A DNA stretch of 64,000 bases from contig NC_086248.1 in NCBI RefSeq assembly GCF_021018805.1, positions 26,792,922 to 26,856,921 of the forward strand, read 5' to 3'. This DNA is from Prinia subflava (lineage: Eukaryota; Chordata; Aves; Passeriformes; Cisticolidae). Positions 51,039 to 63,300 of the stretch are shown in pieces. The position numbers and the translations under genes are program-made. Below the pieces are notes generated by a model. That model did not search any database. It was not told where the DNA came from and saw only the letters and a program-made list of their open reading frames with translations. How positions within the stretch are numbered: the first letter of the stretch is position 1; every line of letters begins with the position of its first letter.

Positions 51039-54000
51039 TGAAAATGTGTCTCAGAAAGGTTAACAATTTTTGTAGTAATGTATTTAAGACTTTCAGAAAT
51101 TAACAGAGATAAAAACAACTGAAAGTTATTACAGTTCTTTGTGTTAGAAAATATAGTCTTATTTCTCTCTATTTTAATTGTTCAGGTGGTATGAAAGTAA
51201 CTAATGATATGAGGTCTGGAAACACCTGGAAAGCTGTTACTTAAGATGAGACAGATGCCGTTTTTACTTCTGTTTCTCTGTAATATTGGAAATCCTGCAT
51301 TTCTCAGTTCTGTCTGTGAGTCTTCTGGGAGCTGCAAAGTGATGGAATATGCAGAATATAGAAGCTAAATATCTGCTGTCACAGTTATGGTCATTTTCAT
51401 CTCCTTATCCCATTTCAGAGAAACAGTACAGAATTGAACTCTGCAGGTAACAGGATTCTAATGGGATTCTTTTGCCATAAGCTCTCCACTGTTTTGCTCA
51501 TCACAACAGTATCATAGATGTTTGTCTCCTTACCATGAACTATTTATAAACCAATGTTTGTAAATAGCAGAGATATCACAGTATTCCCATAATCATTTGT
51601 TTAGGTACTTATGTTGTTCAGCATAACATACATAGGTACATAAATCAAAATTAAAGGTGTGTAAAATATTAGGCACTGCAAAAAGGCTATTTCCCTCTGA
51701 AAAATTGTGACTGTGTCTGAAAAGGAAACTGGCACTGAAGGGCTCAAATCTGACAATGGCAAACTCCAATTTAAATAACTTGTTTTTCATCATATATTTA
51801 TTATTTTTCTTTGGTATTAAAAATTTTGTTCATTATGATAATTTTAACTTTGCCTTTTTTTTGCCTTGTTCAGGCTGCAAAATATTTCGCTTCAGTTCAA
51901 ATTTCTAGCTGTAAGATGCTATAGACCAAATAAAAATAATCACTAACATCTAGGACAAGGAGTAGATGTCATGGGAAAGCTATTGACAGGAGACTGATAA
52001 AAGAGGTGAAAAAGTCCTGGGAAAATGCCTTTAAAAAAAGGACTTCAGAAATTACCTTGGAGCATTAAGAAAGTATTGCTTTTAGAAAGGACAAAGAAAA
52101 AAATTGAATGCCTAATTACAGTAACAACTGTAGCTATTGTTTCTCCTTAGATGAGTCCTTTTCATAGATTTCTCTGGAACAATACGCATAATTTCTCTAC
52201 ACCCTAAAACTGATGGCTTTAACCTTAAACTCCATGGATAAGCCAGTTTTTCATCTTCTCAGCTTCTAGCTTTGTATCTTTAAAGCTGCAATGAGCACAA
52301 ATAAGATGACAAAGCTTTTGTGTGCTTGTGTGCCACAATGACATCTGTTGCTGCTCCCTGTTCTTTCCACTCCTTTCTAATTCTGTGTGCTTTCCAGAAC
52401 TATGAAATTAAAAGAAAAAAAAATCTTTGCAGAAATAATAAAACAGCAAGAGGCAAGTGGTCAAGCATTCAGCCTGCCTACCACCTGAAAGGTTTCTCCT
52501 AAGCTGCCTAAATAATCGGCAGAGTGGCATAAATTTTTCTATGGCATTAGTGATTTGACTCTGTATGTCTGCTTCTGAATGAAATTAAGTACATCAGAAA
52601 ATAATACCTCCTTAATATAATACTGTGGACCTCCACATCCACAATACAGACATTTCCAGTTTATTTCTTTCAACAATACATCCATTATTCTATTGATCTA
52701 ATTTCCTTTCTACCATAACTCATTAAAATGTTACTGAGTTAACACAAATGCTGGCCAAATAATCCATATTTCTGAAAAGAGTAGGTAAAGCTTTGATATG
52801 AACTCTCTCTATAGGTATGCAATACCTAATGTATAATATGCTGCGTTTCCTGATATTTTTTCTACCACAACCTAACATATATAGGGAGTATTGCTTCCAC
52901 TGTAATGAGGAGGCTTCATTATCATCCTGAGCTTATCTCATCCATATTACTTGGACTAATAAAGGAAGTTCTACATCTGATTGTAAAGAGAGATTCATTT
53001 ATACCTTCTAAAAAGCAGGAATTCTAGGAACCATCTTAATTCAATGATCTTGCCCTTCCCTCCCTGTCTTTATGTCAGCAACAACTCTTTCTGCTGTTCC
53101 TAGTAGCTTGCCTAGCTACTATAGCCATATCTACTAATAGTTCTGATGACAGAATAAATGACTGTTAAAAAAAGTCTTATTAGAAAACACTAGATATTTT
53201 ATGGCCCATGGTTTATCATTTCAAATTATTTTTCTATCTTTTTATTCTCTGCAATATTTTTGTGTTTGTAATTACACAAGTTTCACACCTTGTGAAAACA
53301 CCTTTTATCTCCCATTTCATCATTAATTGAACAACTGGGACTGTTCATCCATCCCAGCCAGAGAGCTGATCTTGCACTATTTAGTTGCATGCTCTCTCAT
53401 AGTTTTCCTTGATTTTGAATACATTTTTTCAGTTTTTTTCTTTGTTGTTTTTTGTTTTTTGTCTTGGAACACAATTGTTCTCAGAAAGTGTCACTATTTT
53501 TACTAAACTCTCCTCTCTTTCTTTTGGGTTGCCTCTACAAAACGAACAGTTTTGTGCTTGCCCTTATCGAGAAGAGCATGTTCTAATGCCTATGTTCTTG
53601 TTTATTTACCCTCTATTTTACTTATATATGCAGTTAAATTGCTCTTTGGATCTTTTTCATGTAGATCTTTTGGGGAATTTATGAACAGCGGCCAAGGCTC
53701 AGCTATGAATATTTCAACATTCTTTAAATTCTACAGTTTTGCTTAGATGTCCTGCCTTGCTCTTCTCTTACACTAAATTTTCATTTCTATTATTAAGATT
53801 AATTCTAACAATGGAATTTTCCAATACTGTAAAGGCATGTTGATAAATTAGGCAATAAAAATTCTGCTATTTGCCCTAAGTTTTCCATTCCTCCTGTTTT
53901 GTTTGCATTTAGTGCGTGGTATTTAAGGAGATTCAGTGGTGGCTATATGATTAAGAGCTCAAACCCCCATGTCCTCCCAATTGTCTTAGTCAAACCCTTG

Positions 54001-56363
54001 CTTATCAATTACTGGCAAAGTATTCAAGAGGGATTTTCTGTACACCTCTTGGGAAACGTCCTACAGCAGTGATTCCTAAACATTCCTTTGCAATAATGGC
54101 CCTGTCTACAACACTCTTGCAACCTTGAATATACTATTATGCAATTGTAGATATCATCATTTTTTAAACTGTTTAACTTGTTTGTGTGGACTTTTAACTT
54201 AAAGGCAGGGTCTAACACTGTTCCATGATCTACGATATGAGAGCCCAGTTTTGTTACACAAATATTATAATCTATAATCTACCTGTATCTAGGTCAAACA
54301 GGTCAAGAGGAAGTTTTATATTAATGGTATTTATAGAATTTTAGAACTCTTTATAGCAAAATCAGACAACTGTAGTTCCCAACATACATACAGGAACAAA
54401 AATGCAGCTTTGTTTTATACCACAGCTTATCACAACTTCATCACCCTCCTACCAATTTGCTGTGGTAATTCTGTCCTAAACTAACATCTTACATCAACTT
54501 TGATTCTGCCCAAATCACATACTATCAGCTTTTGTCTTCTTTGACTTAGCCAATGTGTATTCTCTTTTTCTTCTAAATATGTACCACTGTATAATATATG
54601 GTCCTGTTGCACCCATCTCAGATTGGTGTTCTGTGGATAGTTTTTAGAATTTGGTAAGCACTGATGCATTTTGTGGTTCTTGTTATACCAGACTCAAACT
54701 TTCTAATGACTGGACTGTTAACTATTGGCAAGTTTAATCCACACACCATTTACTACTAAGTCAAGTGTCTTGGAGTAATCTATGTTAGTGTGATTGCCCT
54801 TTGTGATCAGGTCTCTAATCCTGACAAGTTTATCAGGAGTAAAGGGAGGAACATGCAAGACAAAAATAGATAAATAATGGAAAAGAAGACAACAGAAATT
54901 AGGTTTCCTCAAACTGCTTTCAGCTGAAGTTCTGTATTTTTCTGTCTCTCCTTTTTTTGATAAGAGTTCTTCATAACTGGTTGTATTTTTCCTAGCACGA
55001 GTGATCAACTCACTTTATGAATTATGCCTTTTACTCCTTTTCAATTCTGAATTTTTCACTTTCCAAGATTTGTTAGCAGTGTATGCTACTGATTCACCTA
55101 ACTGCCCTATGACTTCCCCAAGGATTCCTAGCTGCAAGCTTCAAGAATTCTTGAAAATTCCATCAAATCTCCCAGAGAATCCTGGCTGCATGTTTTTTTT
55201 ATTCTGCAGAAATGGTGCAAAAAGTGTTTGGAAAAGATGACTTTTTCTGAGGAATGTTAAGAAAAGACTTGAGTTACATGTCTCTCTATAGATCATTCCT
55301 GAAAAAGGTTTCAAAAATCAATATCTTGTGTCAAAAGCTGGTTTTGAAAAACAGCTTTTCGTAAAGATGCTTCAGTAAGCAACTTGCATTACCTTCCCAG
55401 TGATGTTTGGGTTTTTTACCTCAGTAGCTTGTGGTAACCTTTACTTTAATAGTAAAAAAACCCACGGTATAATGTGCTCCTGATTCTCAGATATTATATC
55501 CATATCTTTGTAGCTTACTAAATGACAAGTAATAGTATTGTCGTGTAACACTGCAGTTATCTGCTGTCCTTTATCCCTAAGAGACCCCTGCCTTTATAGG
55601 CATAACAGTGAAGACTTCAAAACCCCGCTCCAATTGCAGTTTCAGTAATTGTACTCCCCTGTTACTTAAATATTGTAAATTTTCAGTGCAGTTGTTATTT
55701 AGCTAATGTATTCTTCAGTTCCTACATGGAAGCATACAGCAATGTTCTGCACAGTTAAACTGTTCCTCCGTTCCACCTTAGCAGTTCTTGTACACTGAGG
55801 GAGAGATTGTGTCTTTTAAGCCATGGCCCAGGGAAGCTGTCAGCACCTGCTGTGATTTGGTTTGTTGTGCATACAGGCAGCAACCTGCTATATCCATTAA
55901 GCAAGGGAAGATTACTTCCCTGATGTGCCAGGCCTTCATGACAGCTCAGCAGGAAGAGAAACCATTTCCAACTTGCTCCAATTTTTGTACTTTCACCAAT
56001 TTGCATGTATTTTTTCTAAATCTGCCTGTTTTGTCAATTTAGTTTGTCTTTGCTGGCCAGGTACATGTCTATCTCTGTGTCATTGTAACAATAGACTGAG
56101 AAATACTAATTCTGGGTGCTGAATCTAAGCCACCATAGATTTAATAAGTATTGTAAAATAAGAAAACAATAATAGGTAAACTGATGGCTATCTTTCCAGT
56201 CTTTTAACACAACTGATAGACCTGCTGTAATTCATGATGGTTTTACGTTCTTTGAAACATATTCTTTTCTACTTACATTAAAGACAGCGATAAATTCAAC
56301 ATATATTTGCAATTTTCTGGAGCACAACAAAAAATGGAAGAAATTAACTATTCCAGTCCTCAC

Positions 56364-56623
56364 CTGTTTTGCAAATGCACATTGGATTTCCATCTACTTG
56401 TGCCAAGCAGGTTGAATTGTTTATACATGGATTGTAAGGCAGCTCACAGGGACTGAAGCGCTGGTGGCAGAAGTCACCAGTATAAAATGGAGGACAAATG
56501 CATACAAACTGCCCTGGCTTCACAGATTCAAAACACGTGGCTCCATTCAAGCATGGTTCGGATTCACATTCATTTATATCTTCACTGCAGTCTGGCCCTG
56601 TCCACCCTGCTGTACATGTGCAT
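56364..56623 (-). CDS. EYS: EYS internal exon a (260 bp): end of one EGF, one whole EGF, most of another
   Basis: EYS is a secreted EGF/laminin-G protein of the photoreceptor extracellular matrix. This exon opens with the C4-C6 end of one EGF ([12 protein letters not shown]). A calcium-binding-type EGF follows ([10 protein letters not shown], then CLNGATC, ending at YTGDFC), then a non-calcium EGF starting [10 protein letters not shown] and cut before its sixth cysteine (CICKTG). CESEPC fits the O-glucose consensus; CLNGATC and CINNSTC fit the O-fucose consensus. The acceptor is CCCCTCCAG and the donor is the strong CAG|GTGAGG. The exon needs one base at its start (phase 2) and leaves one at its end (phase 1), which exon b completes as Gly. 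The order matches human EYS around CHQR..NPC as I remember it. No upstream EYS exon was found between here and the right edge. Confidence 0.93.
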
Positions 56624-56710
56624 CTGGAGGGGCAAAAAAAGAAAAAGAACATTGCCATGGCAGAATAAAAATTAACAGCTTAGCTCAATCACTTCCTATC
56701 CTTTCTATTT

Positions 56711-56829
56711 TAAAAATAACAACAACAACAACAAAAAAAACCCCACAAAACCCTCACAACAACAACAAAACAAACAAACAAACCAAAAAAACCAATACCA
56801 AACCAAAACAAAAACAAAACCCCCACCCT
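56711..56829. repeat. A/C-only low-complexity tract upstream of exon a
   Basis: (aac)n followed by aaacaaacaaac and accaaaacc-type units on the plus strand. On the EYS transcript it is a U/G-rich stretch ending 88 nt before the exon a acceptor. Confidence 0.85.
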
Positions 56830-59800
56830 AAAATCAATAATATATTTCTGTGTCTAGCTTTTCTATTCCTGGCAATCGTATCAGAACGCATTATGAATGA
56901 AAGTTATATTCAGGTTATTCACCCAGAATTTATCTGAGCAAAAGCAAAACATTATTCCACGTCACAGTATTGCTTGGAGAACCACCTAGTTTAGGAAATG
57001 CAAACAGAATCACATTTAGACCATTTTTAAGATGAAACAACAGCAAAATTATCAGATATGAAAAGGACATCTTTTCTTATGTGGGAAACTGGTAAATGTT
57101 TCAATGTTTGGGATGAAATGTATCAGGCAGCATATCCAATAGGCTGAAGAGAGAAAGTAGGAGTCATGAAGGATCCCAATTTCATTGTGTTCTCTTTTCT
57201 GAATGCTTTTGAGAAAATCTGTTAGTGATAACACAGAAGAGAAAACTTGGACCAAAATCTCAATTGAATCTGATTGTAAGGAACCTATCTTGATGAATTA
57301 GATATTTTTCTATTCACAATACAAATATAACAAAGTCCTGTAAATTCAAGGAAAACAATTTGCTAGTATTTTCAAAGCTTGCAGAGCCAAATTTCTTCAC
57401 CAGCTGCAATAAAAGAGGCCTCTGTGTACTTTAAAACTCATACATTCCTGTTACTTTCACTGTAAATAAAATTGAACTTAATTTTATTTTTGTTGCTGTT
57501 TGGCAGGACAAGAGACAATATGAAGGATGAACAATTCCAGCTCTTCTCTACTTTGATCAATATTGATTTCAGGTATTAAACCATGCAAATATATCTTCAT
57601 AGTTACAATTTGATAAGTAATTGTTCTTAAATAAGAAACAGGTCGTTTAATGGAGAATCTGTTATGTAGTTCTGTTCTGTAAAGTACAAGTATTTCTTGC
57701 TACATGAAAGGCAAATTTCACTCCTTAAAAAAACTCTGTCTTTTCTTTCAAATTTTTTGTGTTCTGTATTACTTATTTATGGGATACAACAACCATGTCA
57801 TGTGAAATGGAATGGATATTACAATGGAAATTTATCATTTTAAAGGGCTGAGTACTTTAGCATTAAGGATTCAAAGAACAGGATACTGTCTTTTTCTCAT
57901 GTTAAAAACTAACAGTCCTTACTATCAGAAAGCATCCAGACATTCTTAAAATAACTGTCAAAGATCACATTTGAGAACTCATCATTTACGATACTCAAAA
58001 CATACTTTTGGAAATATGGTTAAAAATAAATATGTTTTTTATTCTCTGCTTATGCACAACAAACATACCTGCTTTTGCTATACATGGCAGAATGCATTTA
58101 TTATTTAGAAGCAACATCCACTGAATAACACTGCATGCCCAATAAATGCTTTACTGAATTTTCTCTTAAGTAGTCAATATATAAAAATATCAGACTCTTA
58201 CAAATTCAGCATCTCCAAATGCCTCATACTGAACACAGGAGAATACTCTAACCCAACAGATCAGAACACAGATGTTAATTGGTTTACAGCTGCTCTTTTT
58301 TTTGTTGACTTCTTTTATGAAGTTGTGAATAAATTACTAATGATGCACTACTACAAATTGGTATGTAGCACTTGGCTACACTCCATTTTTAGCTTAAAAA
58401 GCTCATTAAATGGAGAGCCTTTCACTTCATATTAGGAGAACATGGTTCAGTTCTGACCAGGTCCGGTATTATGGACATAACTGAGGTGCAGAGGAGCAAA
58501 CATTAAACACATTTCATTCCCTTTTTTTCCTTAATGAGTTTCATAAATTCCTTTGAGTTATCAAAACTATTCTGTATGACTACAGGGAACACTAGGTCAC
58601 TGAAACACAGCAGTTATCTACACTACACAACCAGCCAGTCCTACCCTGGCTTCATGCCAGCTGCCAGCTGAGATGAAACAGTCAATATTAATGCCAAGGA
58701 GCCAATTAATAACAGAGCTTTTTGTACTCCTTTCTGTATTATTAAAAAAAAACCCCAAACTTATGGGAGTCCTCATTAAATGCAGAAAAAAAAAAATACA
58801 TGGAAGCATTTATCCTGAGGCCCAGTTTTAAGAATCAAGAAAAAAATTTGTGTTAATGAGAACTGTTATTTAAAAAAAGGTAAGGAGGTGTTAGGACTAT
58901 TAAAAGCAAATTATAAATTAAGCTATTATAGCTGGTATTCTTGGAAATTAACTGATGAAAAGGCAAAAACCCAAACAGACTTTTTCAGAATGACTAATTC
59001 TTTTTTAATCCATTAGAAAAATCAAGATGATTTCTAGAATTCTCACAGGGAAAAAAAAGCTGATATATGCTTTTAAGAGCTCATATAAAGATAATCAATT
59101 CTGAATTTCTTTCTATTGTTTTACCAAGTTGCCAATATAAATATTTTTCTTTCCAATAACCAAATACAAATACACCCATTGATGTTAGAAAACCAAATCA
59201 TGACTCTTCTATGTAAACTATTCATTTGAATAATATACGTCCCACATACTGCTTGGATTGTGACTTGTGCAGAACTCCTCCAACATATATAAATCAGCTT
59301 CATAAGTCTTATCTCTTGGCTTTTCATACATCTCTCCATAAATTGAAAAGCTTTCTATAGAAACAAAAGGAGAGGGCAGTGAAAATACACAAGTTGTGTT
59401 CATGGTTTTACATTTTACCACCTGTTTTAACATTAAAGTCAAAATTAAAAAGAGCAAACTATAGTGATGAGTTGTATCCAGAGAAGTTCCTCTGTTTCTA
59501 TATGATGAGTTAAGTATTAAATTTAGTTCTTACCTGCTTGAAAACTCCCTTTCTACTTCTCACATTCCAGTGAAATACATCTATATCATCTGCCTTATAT
59601 TCTACCTTAAAGGTTTTAAGGAAATAACAGGAATGAGTCTTAAGAATACCTGAATTGTTGATTTTGAAAAAAAGTTTCTGAGGTTCATCTAGACTCCTTC
59701 TCAAAACAGGTATAACTTGAGTTTTCTCAGGTCTGTGTCCAACTCAGTGTATTCTGTGATAAGCAGTAGTGTAGATGAATATTCCAGATCAGAACAAATT

Positions 59801-60944
59801 TCAGAAGAAGCCGTGTTTTGCTTTAGACCTCTTACTTTACAGTAGAAAAATACAAGAAACCTGTCTTTTTAGTGTTCTGTGTAAAAACATTTCAAAAAAT
59901 ATCAATCAGAGCACTTATCCTTGCCACAGATAAAGGTGGTTTTGCAGACAAAATTGCAATATTTAAGAAGCACCAGAACTGCTTCTTCCTCAGTGTTCAG
60001 TCAAAGCAACAGGAATCCTAAACTGAACCCTCAGCTACAGAGTCATTCAACTGCCTCTTTGACAAGTTCTTGGTGAGAAATGGCAAGACATTCAGCGAAG
60101 TTTAGGTCAGCCTGATAGCCATGCAATACATGCAACAGTGGGCCACTCTACAGTAAGGTTTTACCTTGTTTAGTGCATTCAGTCAAATCAAGTAACAGCC
60201 TGAGAAACCACAGTGCTCAGTGACAAATTTGTTCGTTGTAAGCTAGAGGCTATTGGATCATCTGAAGTAGTGAAATAAGAGCTTGCTTTCAATACATGCA
60301 CAGCTTGAAGTTTAGGGCACCAACACACACCTCAAAGCTCCGAGGACATATACTTCCAGTCACTATAAAGGTTTCAAATATTCATGTTTCTATCTTTTCA
60401 TTCCTCCTACATTTTTTTTTGTCTTTCATACTCTGGAAGTTTAATATGTTCTTTGTTCCACAGACAACTGCCAGATCTGTTTCACCAGCTTCAACCTGCA
60501 AAAGCTGTCATGAATTTATCTCTGAAGTTCTTCTTGTTCTCCTAGTTCTCTGCTCTCATATGTCACCCCTAGAGGGTCTCCTCATATTTTCACCTATGCC
60601 TCTCCTCCTCTCCTCTAAATTAATTGAGCCTGCCTTTACTACCATTACCATTACTCATTCCTTACTTTTTTCCTAGAGCTTTCCATTTGTAACCAATCAA
60701 ATGTGACACTGATGGACTAATTAGAGAAAGCATTGACCTGGGCTGCAGTGCTTATGCTCAGAGGGAATTAAAAATCTTGAGGGATATAGGACAGCAGTGG
60801 AGTAGTCAGGACCCTGAATTTTAGGAAAGGAAACTTTCAGTTGATTAGCAGTTTAGATTAGATTTCAGCATTTGCATCCACGAGATGCCCTAGGAAACTG
60901 CCTTCAGGAAAAAAAGATCCGACAAAGCTGGCAGCTTTTTAAGA

Positions 60945-61012
60945 ATATATATTTTAAAAAAATATATTAATACAAAGTATATTATTTATATATATATAAT
61001 ATATATTTTTAG
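60945..61012. repeat. AT-alternating low-complexity stretch
   Basis: Nearly pure A/T with tatatatataatatatat and related units. Likely a simple repeat. Confidence 0.75.
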
Positions 61013-61049
61013 AGCACAGTTCTTGATTTCCACATATAAGAATTCAGGT

Positions 61050-61570
61050 AAAGAACACAGAAGACCAGCATGCCTTAGTAAGTATCTCCTGGGTAAACTG
61101 AAGTGTAAAAAAGAAATGCACAGGTGAAGAATAAGGGACATTTATCCTGGGAAGAATATGGGATGTTGTCTGCATATGTAGGACTGCCATTAGGAAAGCT
61201 AAGGCCCATTTTGAGCTTAACTTGACAAGAGCTGCAAAGAATAAGAAGGGAATTACAGGTATGTTTGCTACAAAAGTAAGGTTAAAAAAATGTACCTCTG
61301 CAATAAAGACAGGAGAACAACCAACATGAGAAGACTGAGATATTCAACATTTTTATTTGCCTCAGTTTTTACTTTTAATCTCACTTCCCATATCTCTGAA
61401 GCTCATGCTAGGCAGTGGGGGACTGAAGTCCTTCCCATCCTAGGAGAAGGTCAGATTTGAGGAACCTAAATATCCCTAAGTCCATGGAACTCCATGAGAT
61501 GCACCTCAGGGGCCTGAGGGAATTGGCTGATGTAGCTCTTTCCAAAGAATTAATCAGTAAGTAAGCAGAC
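61050..61570 (+). mobile_element. CR1 LINE fragment from the 5' part of ORF2, plus orientation
   Basis: The segments tcctgggtaaactgaagtg, gaaagctaaggcccattttg, ttacaggtatgtttgct, gaccgaagtcc-type text (as gggactgaagtccttccc), ctccatgagatgcacctc and cctgagggaattggctgatg follow the CR1 region before the reverse-transcriptase core. This is unlike the 3' fragments that make up most other copies here. It has no intact frame. Confidence 0.78.
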
Positions 61571-63237
61571 CAGTTTGTCCATCATTGATAGGTGAATATA
61601 AATTTCAAAAATTATACTTAAAAGAAAGTCCACCTGCCTTTATTAGCTTTTAGAATAAGGATATAAAGATAAAATTAGGGAAAAAAACATTGTCATACAC
61701 ACACATAGCATTTTTTAATTTAACTGAAATGTAGATACCATAGGCTTATGGGAAGTATGTACACCACCTGCAGTCTACAAATTGAATCTGAAGTGGTGGC
61801 TAAGAAAACATAGATGAAATACTTGGGGAATGGTACCAGGTAATAACAGACATGCATGGATGTTGACCCCAAACTGGAGAGAAATTATTTGGAAAGTGTA
61901 TTTTTGGGAAGAGATAAAAAGATTAAGTTTCTGCTTCTCTAATAGTGTCTGAGTGTGTCTTCTGTTTTTGATGCACACATAAAGCCTTCAAAGGGCTTAT
62001 GTAGTTTTCATTCCTGTTCAATTGCTCCAGACTTTTAATCGCTGTTATTTTTCTCATTCTTAAGATATACTTTCTTTGTTCTGTATACTTTTCTCCCATA
62101 ATTCTCTGTTCATATTCTTCCATTTCGTAACAGTACCCAAACAAACACATTTTAGAGGAAGAGATAGAGAAAGTTGTATTTGTTTGTTTTCCATGTATTT
62201 CTTCCTTAATCCTCTATTTGAAGCTATGAGTTCACACAACCATAAGGTAACATTCAGCTTAAGGAGACAGCAAGCTATATTTCAGCTTTTGCTTTAAGCT
62301 CTGTTTCAGCTGCAATGCACACGTTCCTGTTGCAGGGAACAGAATTTTACATGCTACAAAAGGTATTTATACCTTCAACTCAAATTTTTTTTTCATGCTG
62401 CTGTTTTCTTTTTTCCCTTTTCCTAACCAGAATATATGATACATCTTATATCAGACTGGATGCAACTTCCAGACTACTGGACCCCAGAGATGAGGTACAC
62501 ACTCATTTTCTTTTTGGATCAAACTATTTCCTTGTTTATCTCAGTAAGAATAATAGCAATTTGTCCTATCTACAAGGCCAGATGAAATTCCATTTTCTGT
62601 TTCAGCTGCTAAACATTAAAATAATTAAAAATCACTACTAAAACAGTCTCATTAAAAGGAATGTTTCTGTTTTAAAAACACAAGTACTGAATACTTTGAA
62701 TACTTTTAATCAAGAAAGACAACAAAATTAGTAAAAACTGTAATAAGTAAAACTGAACATTATTGCTGCCATATGGGAGGATCACTTGGGCAATATGGTT
62801 TGGAACCAGAAATAAAACATGGTTTGGTATCAACAGTCTCATTCATAGACCATGACCATGGGGAAAATAATTGTTGAAGTTCCTTCCCATCAGTCTTGCC
62901 TACTTAAATTCCTGTTTTAGGTGCAAGAGAAATTAATTTAAAAACACAAAAAAGTTACTCTCACGTTTTGGGTGCATTTTTTACTCTTGCTTTACAGGGG
63001 TTTTTTATTATCTAAGGTGCTAGAAAAACTGTTTACCATGTTCTAGTTTTTAAAAATAAACTATAACGATATTTAAAAATATGGAATCATGCCTTAAAAT
63101 TTAGGAACTCCCATCTCCCAAACGTACTAAGACGTACAAAAAGGGTATCATAATAATATGAAAATTTTGGAATACAACTTAGCAAGTTATCACATGACAC
63201 TGGGTGAAGACAAAGAAAGGTCTTTTTAAATTTGTGT

Positions 63238-63300
63238 TCCATGTGTATGTATATGTATGTATGCATTTACATACATATGTATATGCATATGCATTTTGGC
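63238..63300. repeat. TATG/CATA-rich, partly self-complementary stretch
   Basis: Reads tatgtatatgtatgtatgca and then acatacatatgtat; the two halves can pair as an imperfect hairpin. Probably a simple repeat. Confidence 0.7.

Larger units (their letters stand above)
46787..56363 (-). other. EYS: EYS intron a-b (about 9.6 kb)
   Basis: Mostly AT-rich unique-looking sequence. Recognisable content is an A/C-only tract at 48631-48743, an 18-bp direct repeat near 51.0 kb, and a somewhat more GC-rich stretch at about 46.9-47.34 kb that I cannot classify. No EGF-type cysteine pattern was found on the minus strand within it. Confidence 0.8.

Noticed and set aside
54024..54218. Minus-strand frame with several cysteines (CCRQGHYC, NHCC)
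   Set aside because: The cysteine spacing does not fit EGF or laminin-G, and no splice sites frame it.
59218..59457. 79-residue minus-strand frame with protein-like composition (YGEMYEKPRDKTYEADLYM)
   Set aside because: No family recognised, no cysteine pattern, and no convincing acceptor-donor pair in a phase that would fit EYS. It could be chance.
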